Shown here: positions 30,078-39,150 of the stretch, piece by piece
Layout: every line of letters begins with the position of its first letter
How positions within the stretch are numbered: position 1 is the first letter of the stretch
Assembly (NCBI RefSeq): GCF_021728415.1
Contig: NZ_JAKKDV010000007.1
Location: forward strand, 62,001-126,000
Length of the DNA stretch: 64,000 nt
Source of the DNA: Flaviramulus multivorans
GTDB lineage: Bacteria > Bacteroidota > Bacteroidia > Flavobacteriales > Flavobacteriaceae
Direction of reading: 5' to 3'
Translations under genes and position numbers: made by a program
The notes under the pieces: model-generated
The model's database searches: none
Told to the model about the DNA's origin: nothing
What the model saw: the letters and a program-made list of their open reading frames with translations, nothing else

Positions 30078-30565
30078 AAATCCTTTATCATCCAAACACC
30101 ACAAGAATAATGACCAGTATTACCTAAAGGTCCATCTAAATGCTTAAATCCGTAACTTTCATAAATATGAATGGCAGCCTTAAGTTGAGATGCCGATTCT
30201 AAATAACACTGCTTATAACCCAATTCTTTTGCAGTTTCCATACATTTTTCAAACAACTTTCGTCCAAAACCTTTTCCTCTTACTTTAGGGGAAAAATACA
30301 TTTTTTGAATTTCACACACATCACTTTCAAAATCTTTTAAAGGTTTAATGCCGCCGCCACCCAAAACTTCTCCGTTTGCATCAATTACATAATAAACATC
30401 ATTATCGTTTTGATAAGATTGATACATTCTAGGAGTTTCAGCATCAGAATAAGCAGTTCCTTTTAAAGGAATTTTAAATTCATGAAAACAACCCCTAATC
30501 ACTTGCTCTATTTGGGTATTATCCTGAGGTTCAATTTCTCGAATAACTATAGTATCTTTGCTCAC
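30074..30565 (-). CDS. GNAT family N-acetyltransferase
   Basis: A 163-residue acetyltransferase. The acetyl-CoA binding motif is 'KVRGKGFGRKLFEKCME', preceded by the usual strands ('YYVIDANGEVLGGGGIKPL') and followed by 'HIYESYGFKHL'. The substrate is unknown. It starts with GTG at 30565, 23 bp from the divergent ribD gene, which also starts with GTG. It leads the GNAT-prmC-ligA unit, with each junction overlapping by one to four bases. Confidence 0.87.
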
Positions 30566-30588
30566 TTTAAAATGGTATTTTTATAGCT

Positions 30589-31572
30589 GTGAATATACAT
30601 GAAAAATACATAAAACGCTGCCTAGAAATTGCAAAAAATGGTTTGGGAACTACTCGACCGAATCCCATGGTTGGTTGTGTTATTGTATATAATAATAAAA
30701 TTATCGGAGAAGGTTTTACAAGTGCTTACGGTGGTAATCATGCTGAAGTAAATGCCATAAATTCTACTAAAAATAAAGACTTATTAAAAGAGGCAATTCT
30801 TTATGTTACTTTAGAACCCTGTTCGCATTATGGAAAAACACCACCTTGTAGCGATTTAATTATAAAATATAATATACCAAATGTGGTTATTGGTTGTGTT
30901 GATGATAATGAAAAAGTAGCTGGAAAAGGGATTGAAAAACTCAAAAATGGTGGTGTAAACGTCACTATAGGAGTTTTGGAACAAGAATGTAAAACTCATC
31001 ACAAACGCTTTTTTACATTTCACAATAAAAAACGACCCTATATCATTTTAAAGTGGGCACAAACCAAAGATGGATTTATTGCTCCAGAAACCAAAAGCAA
31101 AAAAAAACCTGTTTGGATCACAAATGAATATTCTCAACAGTTAGTGCATAAATGGCGTGCGGAAGAACAAGCTATTTTAGTTGGTACCAATACCGTTTTA
31201 GAAGATAACCCGAGCTTAACGGCTAGACATTGGATTGGTAAAAATCCTGTTCGTGTGGTTTTAGATAAAAAAGAAATATTATCAAAAGATTTTAATGTCT
31301 TTAATGCCGAAGCTGTAACTATGTTATTAAAGGAAAATTCAGCTAAAGGGATTTGTAAAAAACTGCACGAAAAAGATATCAATTCAATAATAATTGAAGG
31401 AGGCTCCAAAACACTGCAAATGTTTATTGATGAAAATATTTGGGATGAAGCGAGGGTTTTTACAGGAGCTTCATCATTTCAAAAAGGTATAAAATCCCCT
31501 AATTTTTCGGGTAAATTGATTTCTGAAGAACAGATTGATTCTGATATTCTTAAAACTTATATGAATGATTAA
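30589..31572 (+). CDS. ribD: Bifunctional diaminohydroxyphosphoribosylaminopyrimidine deaminase / reductase
   Basis: A 327-residue riboflavin-synthesis enzyme. The N-terminal deaminase (1-145) has the zinc ligands H51 (HAEVNAI), C78 and C87 (EPCSHYGKTPPCSDL). The C-terminal reductase (about 150-327) has 'PYIILKWAQTKDGFIA', 'GTNTVLEDNPSLTAR' and 'IIIEGGSKTLQMFI'. It starts with GTG at 30589. The gap to the divergent gene is only 23 bp, leaving no room for an FMN riboswitch. The next gene starts inside its last codons. Confidence 0.96.
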   Translation: MNIHEKYIKRCLEIAKNGLGTTRPNPMVGCVIVYNNKIIGEGFTSAYGGNHAEVNAINSTKNKDLLKEAILYVTLEPCSHYGKTPPCSDLIIKYNIPNVVIGCVDDNEKVAGKGIEKLKNGGVNVTIGVLEQECKTHHKRFFTFHNKKRPYIILKWAQTKDGFIAPETKSKKKPVWITNEYSQQLVHKWRAEEQAILVGTNTVLEDNPSLTARHWIGKNPVRVVLDKKEILSKDFNVFNAEAVTMLLKENSAKGICKKLHEKDINSIIIEGGSKTLQMFIDENIWDEARVFTGASSFQKGIKSPNFSGKLISEEQIDSDILKTYMND

Positions 31573-32176
31573 AACCATTATTTTCGATTTTGGGAACGTT
31601 TTTATTAATCTTGATATTGAAGGCGCAAAAAAATATGCTCTAGAAAAATTTGGGGTTGATTCTTTCTCAGAAGAAATGATCGCATTTAATAGCTTTTATG
31701 AGCAAGGTCTTATTTCTACCGACGAGTTTGTCGAGTTTTATAGAAACAATTTCCCTGAACTTTCAGAAGAAGAATTAATTGAAGTTTGGAATTATATTCT
31801 CAAAGATTTTCCTGAACACAGGTTAACCTTTTTAAAGGCGTTAAAAAATACTTCAAAATATAAACTAATCCTTTTAAGTAACACTAATGAGCTTCACATA
31901 AATTGGATTAAAGAAGATATTTCCTTTTATGATGACTTCAAACAATGTTTTGATTCGTTTTATTTATCCCAAGAGATTAAACTACGAAAACCTAATCAAG
32001 ATATTTTTGAGTTTGTTTTGAATAAAAATAATTTAAAAGCCAACGAATGCCTTTTTATTGATGACAATTTAGATAACATTAATACGGCTAAACAGTTAGG
32101 TTTTAAGACATGGCACATCAACCCCAACTCCGAAGATGTAACCAATTTACTCAAAACTAAAAGCGACTTGCTCTAA
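31565..32176 (+). CDS. HAD family hydrolase
   Basis: A 203-residue HAD phosphatase of the HAD-IA/YihX-like type. Motif I is 'IFDFGNVFINLD', motif II 'ILLSNTNELH', motif III the lysine in 'SQEIKLRKPNQDIF' and motif IV 'CLFIDDNLDNINTA'. The helical cap lies between motifs I and II. Its substrate is unknown; the place behind ribD raises the possibility of the missing riboflavin-pathway phosphatase, but that is speculation. It overlaps the 3' end of ribD by 8 bp and is followed by yigZ after one base. Confidence 0.9.
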   Translation: MIKTIIFDFGNVFINLDIEGAKKYALEKFGVDSFSEEMIAFNSFYEQGLISTDEFVEFYRNNFPELSEEELIEVWNYILKDFPEHRLTFLKALKNTSKYKLILLSNTNELHINWIKEDISFYDDFKQCFDSFYLSQEIKLRKPNQDIFEFVLNKNNLKANECLFIDDNLDNINTAKQLGFKTWHINPNSEDVTNLLKTKSDLL

Positions 32177-32177
32177 A

Positions 32178-32786
32178 TTGACTGAAAAGGATACATATAA
32201 TACGATAACCGTTGCCCCAGAACCAATTTTGTTTAAGGATAAGAAAAGTAAATTTTATGGTTACGCATTTCCTGTTAGCAATGAAGTAGATGTAAGAGAG
32301 CATCTTGATGTTTTAAAGAAGGAACATTCTGCTGCAAGACATTGGTGCTATGCTTACCAACTAGGAACTGAGAACATTGAGTATCGCGCCAGTGACGACG
32401 GTGAACCTTATAATAGTGCTGGAATGCCAATTTACGGACAAATACAATCATTTGAAGTTACCAATATTTTAGTTGTGGTTGTTCGATATTTTGGAGGTGT
32501 AAAATTAGGGGTTGGTGGTTTAATAAATGCTTACAGGACTGCCGCGCAATTGGTTTTGGAAGAAGCTAAAATTATTGAAAAGACTATAAACGTTGATTTT
32601 CTTATAAGTTTTGATTACAAAAACATGAATACAGTTATGCGCATTTTAAAAGAAAAGCAACTAAATATAATAAATCAAAAATTTGAAATCGGTTGTCAAA
32701 TAATGATTTCAGTCAGAAAAAAAGAAGCAGAATCAATTTATGATATTTTCAATAACCTATTTGAAATAAACATTAAAACGCTATAA
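32178..32786 (+). CDS. yigZ: YigZ/IMPACT family protein
   Basis: A 202-residue protein with the N-terminal IMPACT (UPF0029) domain ('KKSKFYGYAFPV', 'HSAARHWCYAYQLG', 'SDDGEPYNSAGMPIYG', 'VVVVRYFGGVKLGVGGL') and a C-terminal DUF1949-type ferredoxin-like domain. Eukaryotic IMPACT regulates translation through Gcn1; the bacterial role is not settled. It starts with TTG at 32178, one base after the HAD gene. It is probably the last gene of the ribD unit and meets the thioesterase gene head-on. Confidence 0.88.
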   Translation: MTEKDTYNTITVAPEPILFKDKKSKFYGYAFPVSNEVDVREHLDVLKKEHSAARHWCYAYQLGTENIEYRASDDGEPYNSAGMPIYGQIQSFEVTNILVVVVRYFGGVKLGVGGLINAYRTAAQLVLEEAKIIEKTINVDFLISFDYKNMNTVMRILKEKQLNIINQKFEIGCQIMISVRKKEAESIYDIFNNLFEINIKTL

Positions 32787-32787
32787 A

Positions 32788-33186
32788 CTAACTTTCAATA
32801 GCTTTTAGTATATAATCGGGTGCTTTTATTGGTCGATTAGTTTTCATATCGATAAATACCAAAGTGGTACTAGCAGTTGTTAAAATTTCACCTAATTCAT
32901 TCGTAATTTTATAGTCAAATTCAATCTTTGCAGTAGGTGTATTTTTAAGTTGAGTTTTTACATTAATTACATCGTCATAACCCGCTGATTTTTTATAGTT
33001 TATGCTTAAAGAAACAACAGGTAACATGACACCACTTTCTTCCATTGATTTGTAAGAAATCCCTAATTTCCTCAACCACTCAATTCGCCCCATTTCAAGA
33101 TATAATGCGTAATTGCCATGATGTACCACTCCCATCTGGTCTGTTTCGCCATATCTCACTCTTATTTGTATTTCATCGAATTTCAT
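32788..33186 (-). CDS. Acyl-CoA thioesterase, 4-hydroxybenzoyl-CoA thioesterase family
   Basis: A 132-residue hot-dog-fold thioesterase. The active-site segment is 'RYGETDQMGVVHHGNYALYL', with the catalytic aspartate in TDQMG. A central hydrophobic helix, 'GRIEWLRKLG', follows. Members hydrolyse acyl-CoA; in this phylum it is often simply called YbgC-like. I use the ATG at 33186 rather than a TTG two codons earlier. It is convergent with yigZ, with one base between the stop codons and no hairpin. Confidence 0.9.
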   Translation of the reverse strand: MKFDEIQIRVRYGETDQMGVVHHGNYALYLEMGRIEWLRKLGISYKSMEESGVMLPVVSLSINYKKSAGYDDVINVKTQLKNTPTAKIEFDYKITNELGEILTTASTTLVFIDMKTNRPIKAPDYILKAIES

Positions 33187-33378
33187 GGGCAAATCTAAAT
33201 ATTTTTTTGTAGTTTCGGCAAAGGGCTAAACATGAGAAAAAAAATCTAGAAATTCAATAGCAATTCATTTTTTTTTTTAGAATTTTGTTCACATATTTGC
33301 CTCACTATAAAAGGGGGATATGAAAATGTCATTTTCATAACAATTCTAACTAACTAAGAAAACCAAATAAATTAACAA

Positions 33379-34806
33379 ATGAGTGTAACTGCGCAATCGG
33401 TATGGAATAATTGTCTGGAATTTATAAAGGATAATATTCAACCGCAAGCTTATAAAACTTGGTTTGAACCCATAGTTGCAGTTAAACTCACTGATAAAGC
33501 TCTAAGTATTCAAGTTCCCAGTAAATTCTTTTATGAATGGCTTGAAGAACACTACGTTAAAATCCTTAAAGTTTCTCTTACTAAAGAATTAGGTGAAAGT
33601 GCCAAACTTGTTTACATAATTAAAATGGAAAACACCTATGGTAACAAACAACCTTTTACCGAAAAAATCCCTAGTTCAAATAGAAGTGCTTTAAAATCCC
33701 AGGATGTTGATGTTCCTTTAAATAATAAAAACCCAGAATTACGAAATCCTTTTGTTATTCCAGGTATTAGAAATGTAAAGATTGAATCTCAATTAAATCC
33801 TAATTACAGTTTTGAAAATTTCCTAGAAGGTGATTCTAATAGATTAGCAAGAAGTGCCGGTTTAGCGGTTGCAGCAAAACCAGGTGGCACCTCATTTAAT
33901 CCTCTATTAATTTTTGGTGGTGTAGGTTTAGGGAAAACACATTTAGCACATGCTATTGGTGTTGATATTAAAGATAAATATCCAGAAAAAACGGTTTTAT
34001 ATATTTCTGCTGAAAAGTTTACTCAACAGTATATTGAGGCAGTAAAGAAAAATAATAGAAATGATTTCATTCATTTTTATCAGATTATTGATGTGTTGAT
34101 TATTGACGATGTGCAATTTCTTTCTGGAAAAACAGGAACTCAAGACGTTTTCTTCCACATATTCAATCATTTACATCAAAACGGCAAGCAAGTTATTTTA
34201 ACAAGTGACAAAGCACCTGTGGATATGCAAGATATTGAACAACGTTTACTATCTCGCTTTAAATGGGGGTTATCTGCTGAATTACAAAACCCTGATTTTG
34301 AAACAAGAGTTTCAATCTTAAAAAATAAATTATATCGTGATGGTGTTGAAATGCCTGATGAGATTATTGAATATGTTGCAAAAAACATTAAAACTAATGT
34401 AAGAGAACTTGAAGGAGCGATCATTTCTTTAATCGCTCAATCCTCATTCAACAAAAAGGAAATCACTATAGATTTAGCAAGAATTATTGTTGAGAAATTT
34501 GTTAAAAATACGAAACGCGAAGTTTCTATAGATTATATACAAAAAGTGGTGTCCGATTACTTCCAAATGGATATTGACACTTTACAATCAAAAACTAGAA
34601 AACGCCATATCGTACAAGCGAGACAATTGGCTATGTTTTTTGCTAAAAAATTCACTAAAGCATCTTTAGCAAGTATTGGTTCTCAAATAGGGAAACGTGA
34701 TCATGCAACTGTTTTACATGCTTGTAAAACTGTAGATAATTTATCTTCAACCGATAAGCAGTTTAGAAAATACGTTGAGGATATTACCAAAAAACTTTCC
34801 GTTTAA
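33379..34806 (+). CDS. dnaA: Chromosomal replication initiator DnaA
   Basis: A 475-residue initiator with all four domains: the N-terminal interaction domain (about 1-85), a variable linker (about 86-140), the AAA+ ATPase with 'FGGVGLGKTHLAHAIG' and 'VLIIDDVQFLSG', and the C-terminal DNA-binding helix-turn-helix with the signature 'IGKRDHATVLHACKTV'. The 186-bp upstream gap has homopolymer T and A runs but I see no cluster of TTATCCACA-type DnaA boxes, and neither dnaN nor recF is adjacent. The LMW phosphatase gene follows 12 bp downstream. Confidence 0.97.
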   Translation: MSVTAQSVWNNCLEFIKDNIQPQAYKTWFEPIVAVKLTDKALSIQVPSKFFYEWLEEHYVKILKVSLTKELGESAKLVYIIKMENTYGNKQPFTEKIPSSNRSALKSQDVDVPLNNKNPELRNPFVIPGIRNVKIESQLNPNYSFENFLEGDSNRLARSAGLAVAAKPGGTSFNPLLIFGGVGLGKTHLAHAIGVDIKDKYPEKTVLYISAEKFTQQYIEAVKKNNRNDFIHFYQIIDVLIIDDVQFLSGKTGTQDVFFHIFNHLHQNGKQVILTSDKAPVDMQDIEQRLLSRFKWGLSAELQNPDFETRVSILKNKLYRDGVEMPDEIIEYVAKNIKTNVRELEGAIISLIAQSSFNKKEITIDLARIIVEKFVKNTKREVSIDYIQKVVSDYFQMDIDTLQSKTRKRHIVQARQLAMFFAKKFTKASLASIGSQIGKRDHATVLHACKTVDNLSSTDKQFRKYVEDITKKLSV

Positions 34807-34818
34807 AAACTTTTCATA

Positions 34819-35274
34819 ATGACTAAAATTCTAATGGTTTGCTTGGGAAACATTTGTCGTTCTCCACTAGCCGAAGGTATTTTAAAATCAAAACTTTCTA
34901 AAGATTCTTTTACCGTTGATTCTGCTGGAACAGCCAATTACCATATTGGAAATCCTCCTGATAAACGTTCTATTGCGGTAGCCAAAAAATATGGCATTGA
35001 TATTTCAAATTTAAAAGGTCGTCAATTTAATGCTTCAGATTTTGATGCGTTCGATTTAATATATGTCATGGATGAATCAAATTTCAAAAATGTCATAAAA
35101 ATAGCTAGAAATGATGAGGATATTGCTAAAGTAAAATTCATTTTAAATGAAGTCTATCCGAATCAAAATTATGACGTGCCAGATCCATACTACGGCGGTG
35201 ATGAAGGTTTTGAGAATGTTTACAAGATGTTAGACGAAGCATGTGATATAATAGTCCAAAAGCTAAATCATTAA
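34819..35274 (+). CDS. Low molecular weight protein-tyrosine phosphatase
   Basis: A 151-residue phosphatase with the CX5R loop at C8-R14 ('VCLGNICRSP') and the general acid D122 in 'DVPDPYYGG'. The usual role is to dephosphorylate tyrosine on kinases of exopolysaccharide export or on other proteins; the target here is unknown. It lies 12 bp after dnaA and is probably co-transcribed with it. Confidence 0.93.
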   Translation: MTKILMVCLGNICRSPLAEGILKSKLSKDSFTVDSAGTANYHIGNPPDKRSIAVAKKYGIDISNLKGRQFNASDFDAFDLIYVMDESNFKNVIKIARNDEDIAKVKFILNEVYPNQNYDVPDPYYGGDEGFENVYKMLDEACDIIVQKLNH

Positions 35275-35326
35275 TATACATTTAAAATAGCAGCATATTT
35301 ATTAACTTTACATAAAAAGCTGCTTT

Positions 35327-36745
35327 ATGAAACTTCTACAACTTATTTTATTTTTTTGCAGTTTTAATTTATTGTGTTTTTCTCAAACAATTGAATTGCA
35401 ATCATTTGGAACTGGCTTTTCTAGCCCTGTCGAGATTACTCATGCTGGTGATGATAGACTTTTTATTGTAGAACAAGCTGGCGTCACTAAAATACTTAAT
35501 TCAAATGGAATGGTGAACGCAACCCCTTTTCTAGATATAAGCTCGAAAGTGGGCTCTGGTGGCGAGCGTGGTTTACTTGGTTTAGCTTTTGCACCGGACT
35601 ATACAACTTCAGGTAGATTTTATGTTTGCTATACTGATAATTCAAGTACTTCGCAACCAAATAGTATAATTGCGCGATATACTGTAAGTGCAAACCCAGA
35701 TATTGCAAATACCTCAGAAACAATCTTGCTAACTATTAGTCAACCTTTTAGCAATCATAATGGCGGAAAAATGGCTTTTGGAACTGATGGTTTTTTATTT
35801 ATATCTACGGGTGATGGCGGCAGCGGAGGCGACCCTGGAGATAGAGCACAAAACACTACGACACTTTTAGGAAAGCTTTTACGAATTGATGTTAGTGGAG
35901 CAACATATAGTATTCCAGTCAGCAACCCCTTTTCAAGTTCAGCAAATGGTTCCAATGACCCACGACCAGAAATTTTTGCCATTGGGTTGAGGAATCCATG
36001 GAAATTCTCTTTTGATAAATCTAATGGCGATTTGTGGATTGCCGATGTGGGTCAGAATGCTTATGAAGAAATAAATAAAGTTACAGGTTATGGCAGTCCG
36101 GGAGATAACTATGGTTGGAGATGTTATGAAGGTGACAACCATGTATATAACAGTACTGGTAATTGTCCAGCTGGAGGTTTTAGCGCGACTATTAGGCCTG
36201 TTGCAGAATACCCTCATGTTGGCAGCGGGTGCTCTGGATCAGTTACTGGTGGCTATGTTTACAGAGGTTCAACTTATTCTAGCTTTGTAGGTAAATATTT
36301 CTTTGCTGATTATTGTACTAGAGAGGTTGGAATTTTAACCGATATAGGGTCATACCAATGGTCAATGACTATGCAGACTCCTAATATCACTCATGGATGG
36401 ACAACTTTTGGAGAAGATGTTAATGGTGAACTTTATATTGCTGGTGGTGGAAATGTGTATAAAATTACAGATGCTAATTTAAGTACATCAGAAACTGATT
36501 CTTTTAAGTTTAAATTATACCCAAACCCCTCAAAAGAAAGCATTTTTATTGATTTTGATAATCGATTTAATGATGTTGAATTCGTTTCTATTTATAACAT
36601 TCAAGGGCAAAAAGTGACAGATATTTCAAAGCCATTTAAAAAAGTACTTAATATTTCAACCCATAACTTTAAAAGTGGTATATATTTTTTAGAAATCAGT
36701 TTAAAGAACAAACCAAAAACTACTAAAAAACTCATTATTAATTAA
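35327..36745 (+). CDS. PQQ-dependent sugar dehydrogenase-type beta-propeller with T9SS sorting domain
   Basis: A 472-residue secreted protein. After a signal peptide (cut near 'LLCFSQT', residue 19) comes a six-bladed soluble glucose/aldose dehydrogenase domain (about 22-385): 'ERGLLGLAFAPDY', 'LFISTGDGGSGGDPGDR', 'GKLLRIDV' and 'EIFAIGLRNPWKFSFD'. The last about 75 residues are a type A T9SS sorting domain ('KLYPNPSKESIFIDFD', 'VSIYNIQGQKV', 'SGIYFLEI'). It should cross the outer membrane by type IX secretion and oxidise sugars outside, if PQQ is supplied. The rsmI-like gene starts on the next base. Confidence 0.9.
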   Translation: MKLLQLILFFCSFNLLCFSQTIELQSFGTGFSSPVEITHAGDDRLFIVEQAGVTKILNSNGMVNATPFLDISSKVGSGGERGLLGLAFAPDYTTSGRFYVCYTDNSSTSQPNSIIARYTVSANPDIANTSETILLTISQPFSNHNGGKMAFGTDGFLFISTGDGGSGGDPGDRAQNTTTLLGKLLRIDVSGATYSIPVSNPFSSSANGSNDPRPEIFAIGLRNPWKFSFDKSNGDLWIADVGQNAYEEINKVTGYGSPGDNYGWRCYEGDNHVYNSTGNCPAGGFSATIRPVAEYPHVGSGCSGSVTGGYVYRGSTYSSFVGKYFFADYCTREVGILTDIGSYQWSMTMQTPNITHGWTTFGEDVNGELYIAGGGNVYKITDANLSTSETDSFKFKLYPNPSKESIFIDFDNRFNDVEFVSIYNIQGQKVTDISKPFKKVLNISTHNFKSGIYFLEISLKNKPKTTKKLIIN

Positions 36746-37462
36746 ATGAAAAACCTATTAGGTAAATTATACCTTATTCCAACCACTTTAGGCGATACTA
36801 ATCCGTTAGAGGTATTGCCTATTTCAGTTAAACAGACGATTGAAAAAACAAATACTTTTATAGTAGAAAACGAAAAAACAGCTAGACGTTTCATAAAAAG
36901 CATATGTCCAGAAAAATCGCAACCTTCTCTTAAATTATTTTTATTGAATAAACACACTAATGAAGTTGAGTTACCCACTTTTTTAGAACCATGCACTAAT
37001 GGCGTTGATGTTGGCTTATTATCAGAAGCTGGTTGTCCTGGTATTGCTGATCCTGGAGCAGATGTTGTAAAAATAGCACATGAAAAAAATATTAAAGTAG
37101 TTCCTTTGGTAGGACCGTCATCCATTTTACTGGCTATTATGAGTTCTGGAATGAACGGACAAAGTTTTGCTTTTAATGGATATTTACCTATTGACAAAGG
37201 TGAAAGAAAAAATGAAATTAAGCGATTGGAAAGGTTGTCATTTGAAAACAATCAATCACAGGTATTTATTGAAACACCTTATAGAAATAATAATATGCTG
37301 GAAGACTTAGCATCTTATTTAGAAAACAATACTAATATTTGCGTTGCTTGTGACATAACACTTTCATCAGAATTTATAAAAACACAATCAGCAAACTCTT
37401 GGAAAAAAAATATGGTAGACCTTCATAAAAGACCTACCATATTTATTATTCATAAAAACTAA
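36746..37462 (+). CDS. RsmI-like SAM-dependent methyltransferase
   Basis: A 238-residue tetrapyrrole-methylase-fold enzyme related to RsmI, which 2'-O-methylates cytidine 1402 of 16S rRNA. 'KLYLIPTTLGDTNPLEVLP' opens the domain, 'LLSEAGCPGIADPGADVV' is the SAM-side glycine-rich loop and 'VVPLVGPSSILLAIMSSG' follows. It is shorter than enterobacterial RsmI (about 285) and lacks its C-terminal extension, which is common in Bacteroidota. It begins on the base after the previous stop codon. Its 3' end also encodes a terminator for the convergent gene (37403-37441). Confidence 0.85.
   Translation: MKNLLGKLYLIPTTLGDTNPLEVLPISVKQTIEKTNTFIVENEKTARRFIKSICPEKSQPSLKLFLLNKHTNEVELPTFLEPCTNGVDVGLLSEAGCPGIADPGADVVKIAHEKNIKVVPLVGPSSILLAIMSSGMNGQSFAFNGYLPIDKGERKNEIKRLERLSFENNQSQVFIETPYRNNNMLEDLASYLENNTNICVACDITLSSEFIKTQSANSWKKNMVDLHKRPTIFIIHKN
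37403..37441 (-). terminator. Terminator for the transglycosylase-like gene, inside rsmI-like coding sequence
   Basis: Read on the minus strand, a perfect 8-bp stem (TATGGTAG / CTACCATA, 15-nt loop) is followed by eight T residues. It lies 25 bp beyond the stop codon of the minus-strand gene 37466-38149, within the last codons of the plus-strand methyltransferase gene. Confidence 0.75.
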
Positions 37463-37465
37463 ATT

Positions 37466-38149
37466 TTACATAGCTTTTGCTAGTCTATCTGGTTTTATAA
37501 ATGATGTGTCATATCCAGAAAAACGTTTCATATAATAATGAACCGTCGTACCATATCCATCAGCAAAATTATCTAATCCATAACTTCTTAAATAATTTTT
37601 TACACTACCTGGGCCAGCTAAATGTGCAGCTGCTAAAATTCCAGATTCTGTAACAATGATTCCATTAATACGCTTACCAACAAAATTCTTAATATCACGT
37701 CTTAGAATCCATTTGTTACGAGCTGTATTAGCAATAAATGCTTTTTCTTGTAAACTTGGGTTCTTTAAAAATTGATCTGGGTTTTTAATTCCAATCATTT
37801 TTAATGTTTCAGTACCAAATTGATATTTTCCTAAATACCCATAAGTATTAACCGAAAAATAATTACCACCTGACTCTTTAAAAGCTAAAGCTTCTTTAAA
37901 GCCTACAAATGATTTACCTAAGTATGGAGAAAATTCAAAATCAGGAGCTGTATTTGAAGCTATAAGATTTTTATTTTCATCTATACCATCATTTACATTA
38001 TAATCTAAGTTTAAACCCTTAGTAGAGTACTTGCTTAAATCAATTGTTTCATTTGAGCGAAACGAAATATGTACTAGTATACATATTGTAAGTGCTATTG
38101 TAATATAACTTGCAATATTTCTTACCATAGTTTTAAATTTTTTTAGCAT
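37466..38149 (-). CDS. Lytic-transglycosylase-like exported protein
   Basis: A 227-residue protein with an N-terminal membrane helix (about 8-27) that is either a signal or an anchor. The soluble part has the lysozyme/transglycosylase pattern: 'EALAFKESGGNYFSVNTYGY' with a probable catalytic glutamate in FKES, 'LGKYQFGTETLKMIG', and 'LAAAHLAGPGSVKNYLRSYG'. It should cleave or bind peptidoglycan, but the exact family is not certain. It has its own full promoter upstream and a terminator just downstream, so it is a single-gene unit beside mltG. Confidence 0.75.
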   Translation of the reverse strand: MLKKFKTMVRNIASYITIALTICILVHISFRSNETIDLSKYSTKGLNLDYNVNDGIDENKNLIASNTAPDFEFSPYLGKSFVGFKEALAFKESGGNYFSVNTYGYLGKYQFGTETLKMIGIKNPDQFLKNPSLQEKAFIANTARNKWILRRDIKNFVGKRINGIIVTESGILAAAHLAGPGSVKNYLRSYGLDNFADGYGTTVHYYMKRFSGYDTSFIKPDRLAKAM

Positions 38150-38185
38150 ATTTTAAAACAAAATACACCTTGAAATTTGAGCGTG

Positions 38186-38215
38186 CAAAATTACATTTTT
38201 TTTTAATACTATCAA
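38186..38215 (-). promoter_or_regulatory. Promoter for the transglycosylase-like gene
   Basis: On the minus strand TTG (38213-38215), a 19-bp spacer and TAATTTTG (38186-38193) form a full Bacteroidota-type promoter. Transcription would begin near 38180, giving a leader of about 30 nt. Confidence 0.75.
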
Positions 38216-38238
38216 AACTAATCGTTTATGTGCTATTT

Positions 38239-39150
38239 TTAATTGTAGAATAGATGAAAAACACCTCCATTTTTATTAATTTCTAATGTCGGAAATGGTA
38301 TTTTTATCATATTAAAAACATCAAAAATAGACTTCAACAATTTTGAATTTGTTCTAATGCCATTCAAATTTACATCAAAACTCAAATAGTATTGCCTGTA
38401 ACGCGAATTACTTGTTAACACTTGGTTGTCAATATCTTCAACACCCGTAAGCATACCTTCAGCGCCATACCCTATTGCAATATTTAACCATTTTGGAATC
38501 TTACTATTTTTAAAAAACGAATGTAAATTAAAACTCAACCAATAAGTTTGCCCATTATAATCTTTCAAAGCTTGCTCTAGATACGTATAACCTAGCTTAT
38601 CTGGACGTTGTGAAGCATATTTTGTTTGATGAAAAGAATATTTTAAGGCTATTCTTTGTTCTTTCCATAGTAATTCTTGCCCAATATACAGTCCTGTACC
38701 TGCTCCATTAGCTGCAATATCACCCCAAGAAAACCCCCATTCCTTTGAGAAACCATCAAGCACCTCTACAGCTGTTAAAAATGTAAAACCCAAAGTAGCA
38801 CCGTAAAGCAGTTGATTTTTTTCACTTACCCCGCTCCAATCTAATAATTGAGCACCATGTTTACCTAGTTGATACGAAGTAAACACATGTCCAAACTTAT
38901 CCATTTGCAACCACTCATCATTATCATTAATGGTGTGGAATTTAGACCTATCAAAATCTGAATACCAAAGTTGGTTAAGTCCAATAAGCGTTATTCCAGC
39001 GAAAGAAGCTTCAGAAATTACTACTAAATTCCGTCTAGGTTTGTTTAAGCTATCGCTTTTTGTTAGAAAAGAATCTAATTTAGATTGTGAAAAAGTTAAT
39101 ATGGGTAATAAAACAAAAAAAATGATATGTTTTATCAAGGCATTATTCAC
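38239..39150 (-). CDS. DUF2279 family exported protein
   Basis: A 303-residue exported protein (signal peptide about 1-21, 'LPILTFSQS'). The central part 'MDKFGHVFTSYQLGKHGAQLL' and 'GFSWGDIAANGAGTGLYIGQEL' fits DUF2279 (YfiM-like), a family of predicted outer-membrane-associated proteins of unknown function. The C-terminal half, with alternating strands such as 'YYLSFDVNLNGI' and a final 'GGVFHLFYN', could be a small beta-barrel. It starts with GTG at 39150, sharing one base with the mltG stop codon. Confidence 0.82.
   Translation of the reverse strand: MNNALIKHIIFFVLLPILTFSQSKLDSFLTKSDSLNKPRRNLVVISEASFAGITLIGLNQLWYSDFDRSKFHTINDNDEWLQMDKFGHVFTSYQLGKHGAQLLDWSGVSEKNQLLYGATLGFTFLTAVEVLDGFSKEWGFSWGDIAANGAGTGLYIGQELLWKEQRIALKYSFHQTKYASQRPDKLGYTYLEQALKDYNGQTYWLSFNLHSFFKNSKIPKWLNIAIGYGAEGMLTGVEDIDNQVLTSNSRYRQYYLSFDVNLNGIRTNSKLLKSIFDVFNMIKIPFPTLEINKNGGVFHLFYN

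Noticed and set aside
30566-30588. FMN riboswitch before ribD
   Set aside because: Only 23 bp separate ribD from the divergent GNAT gene; there is no space for the aptamer.
33193-33378. Replication origin next to dnaA
   Set aside because: No cluster of DnaA boxes, no dnaN/recF and no AT-unwinding repeats are recognisable, only homopolymer runs.
35496-36217. Antisense open frames across the sugar dehydrogenase gene
   Set aside because: They are frames opposite a well-supported gene, have no family resemblance and lack promoters of their own.
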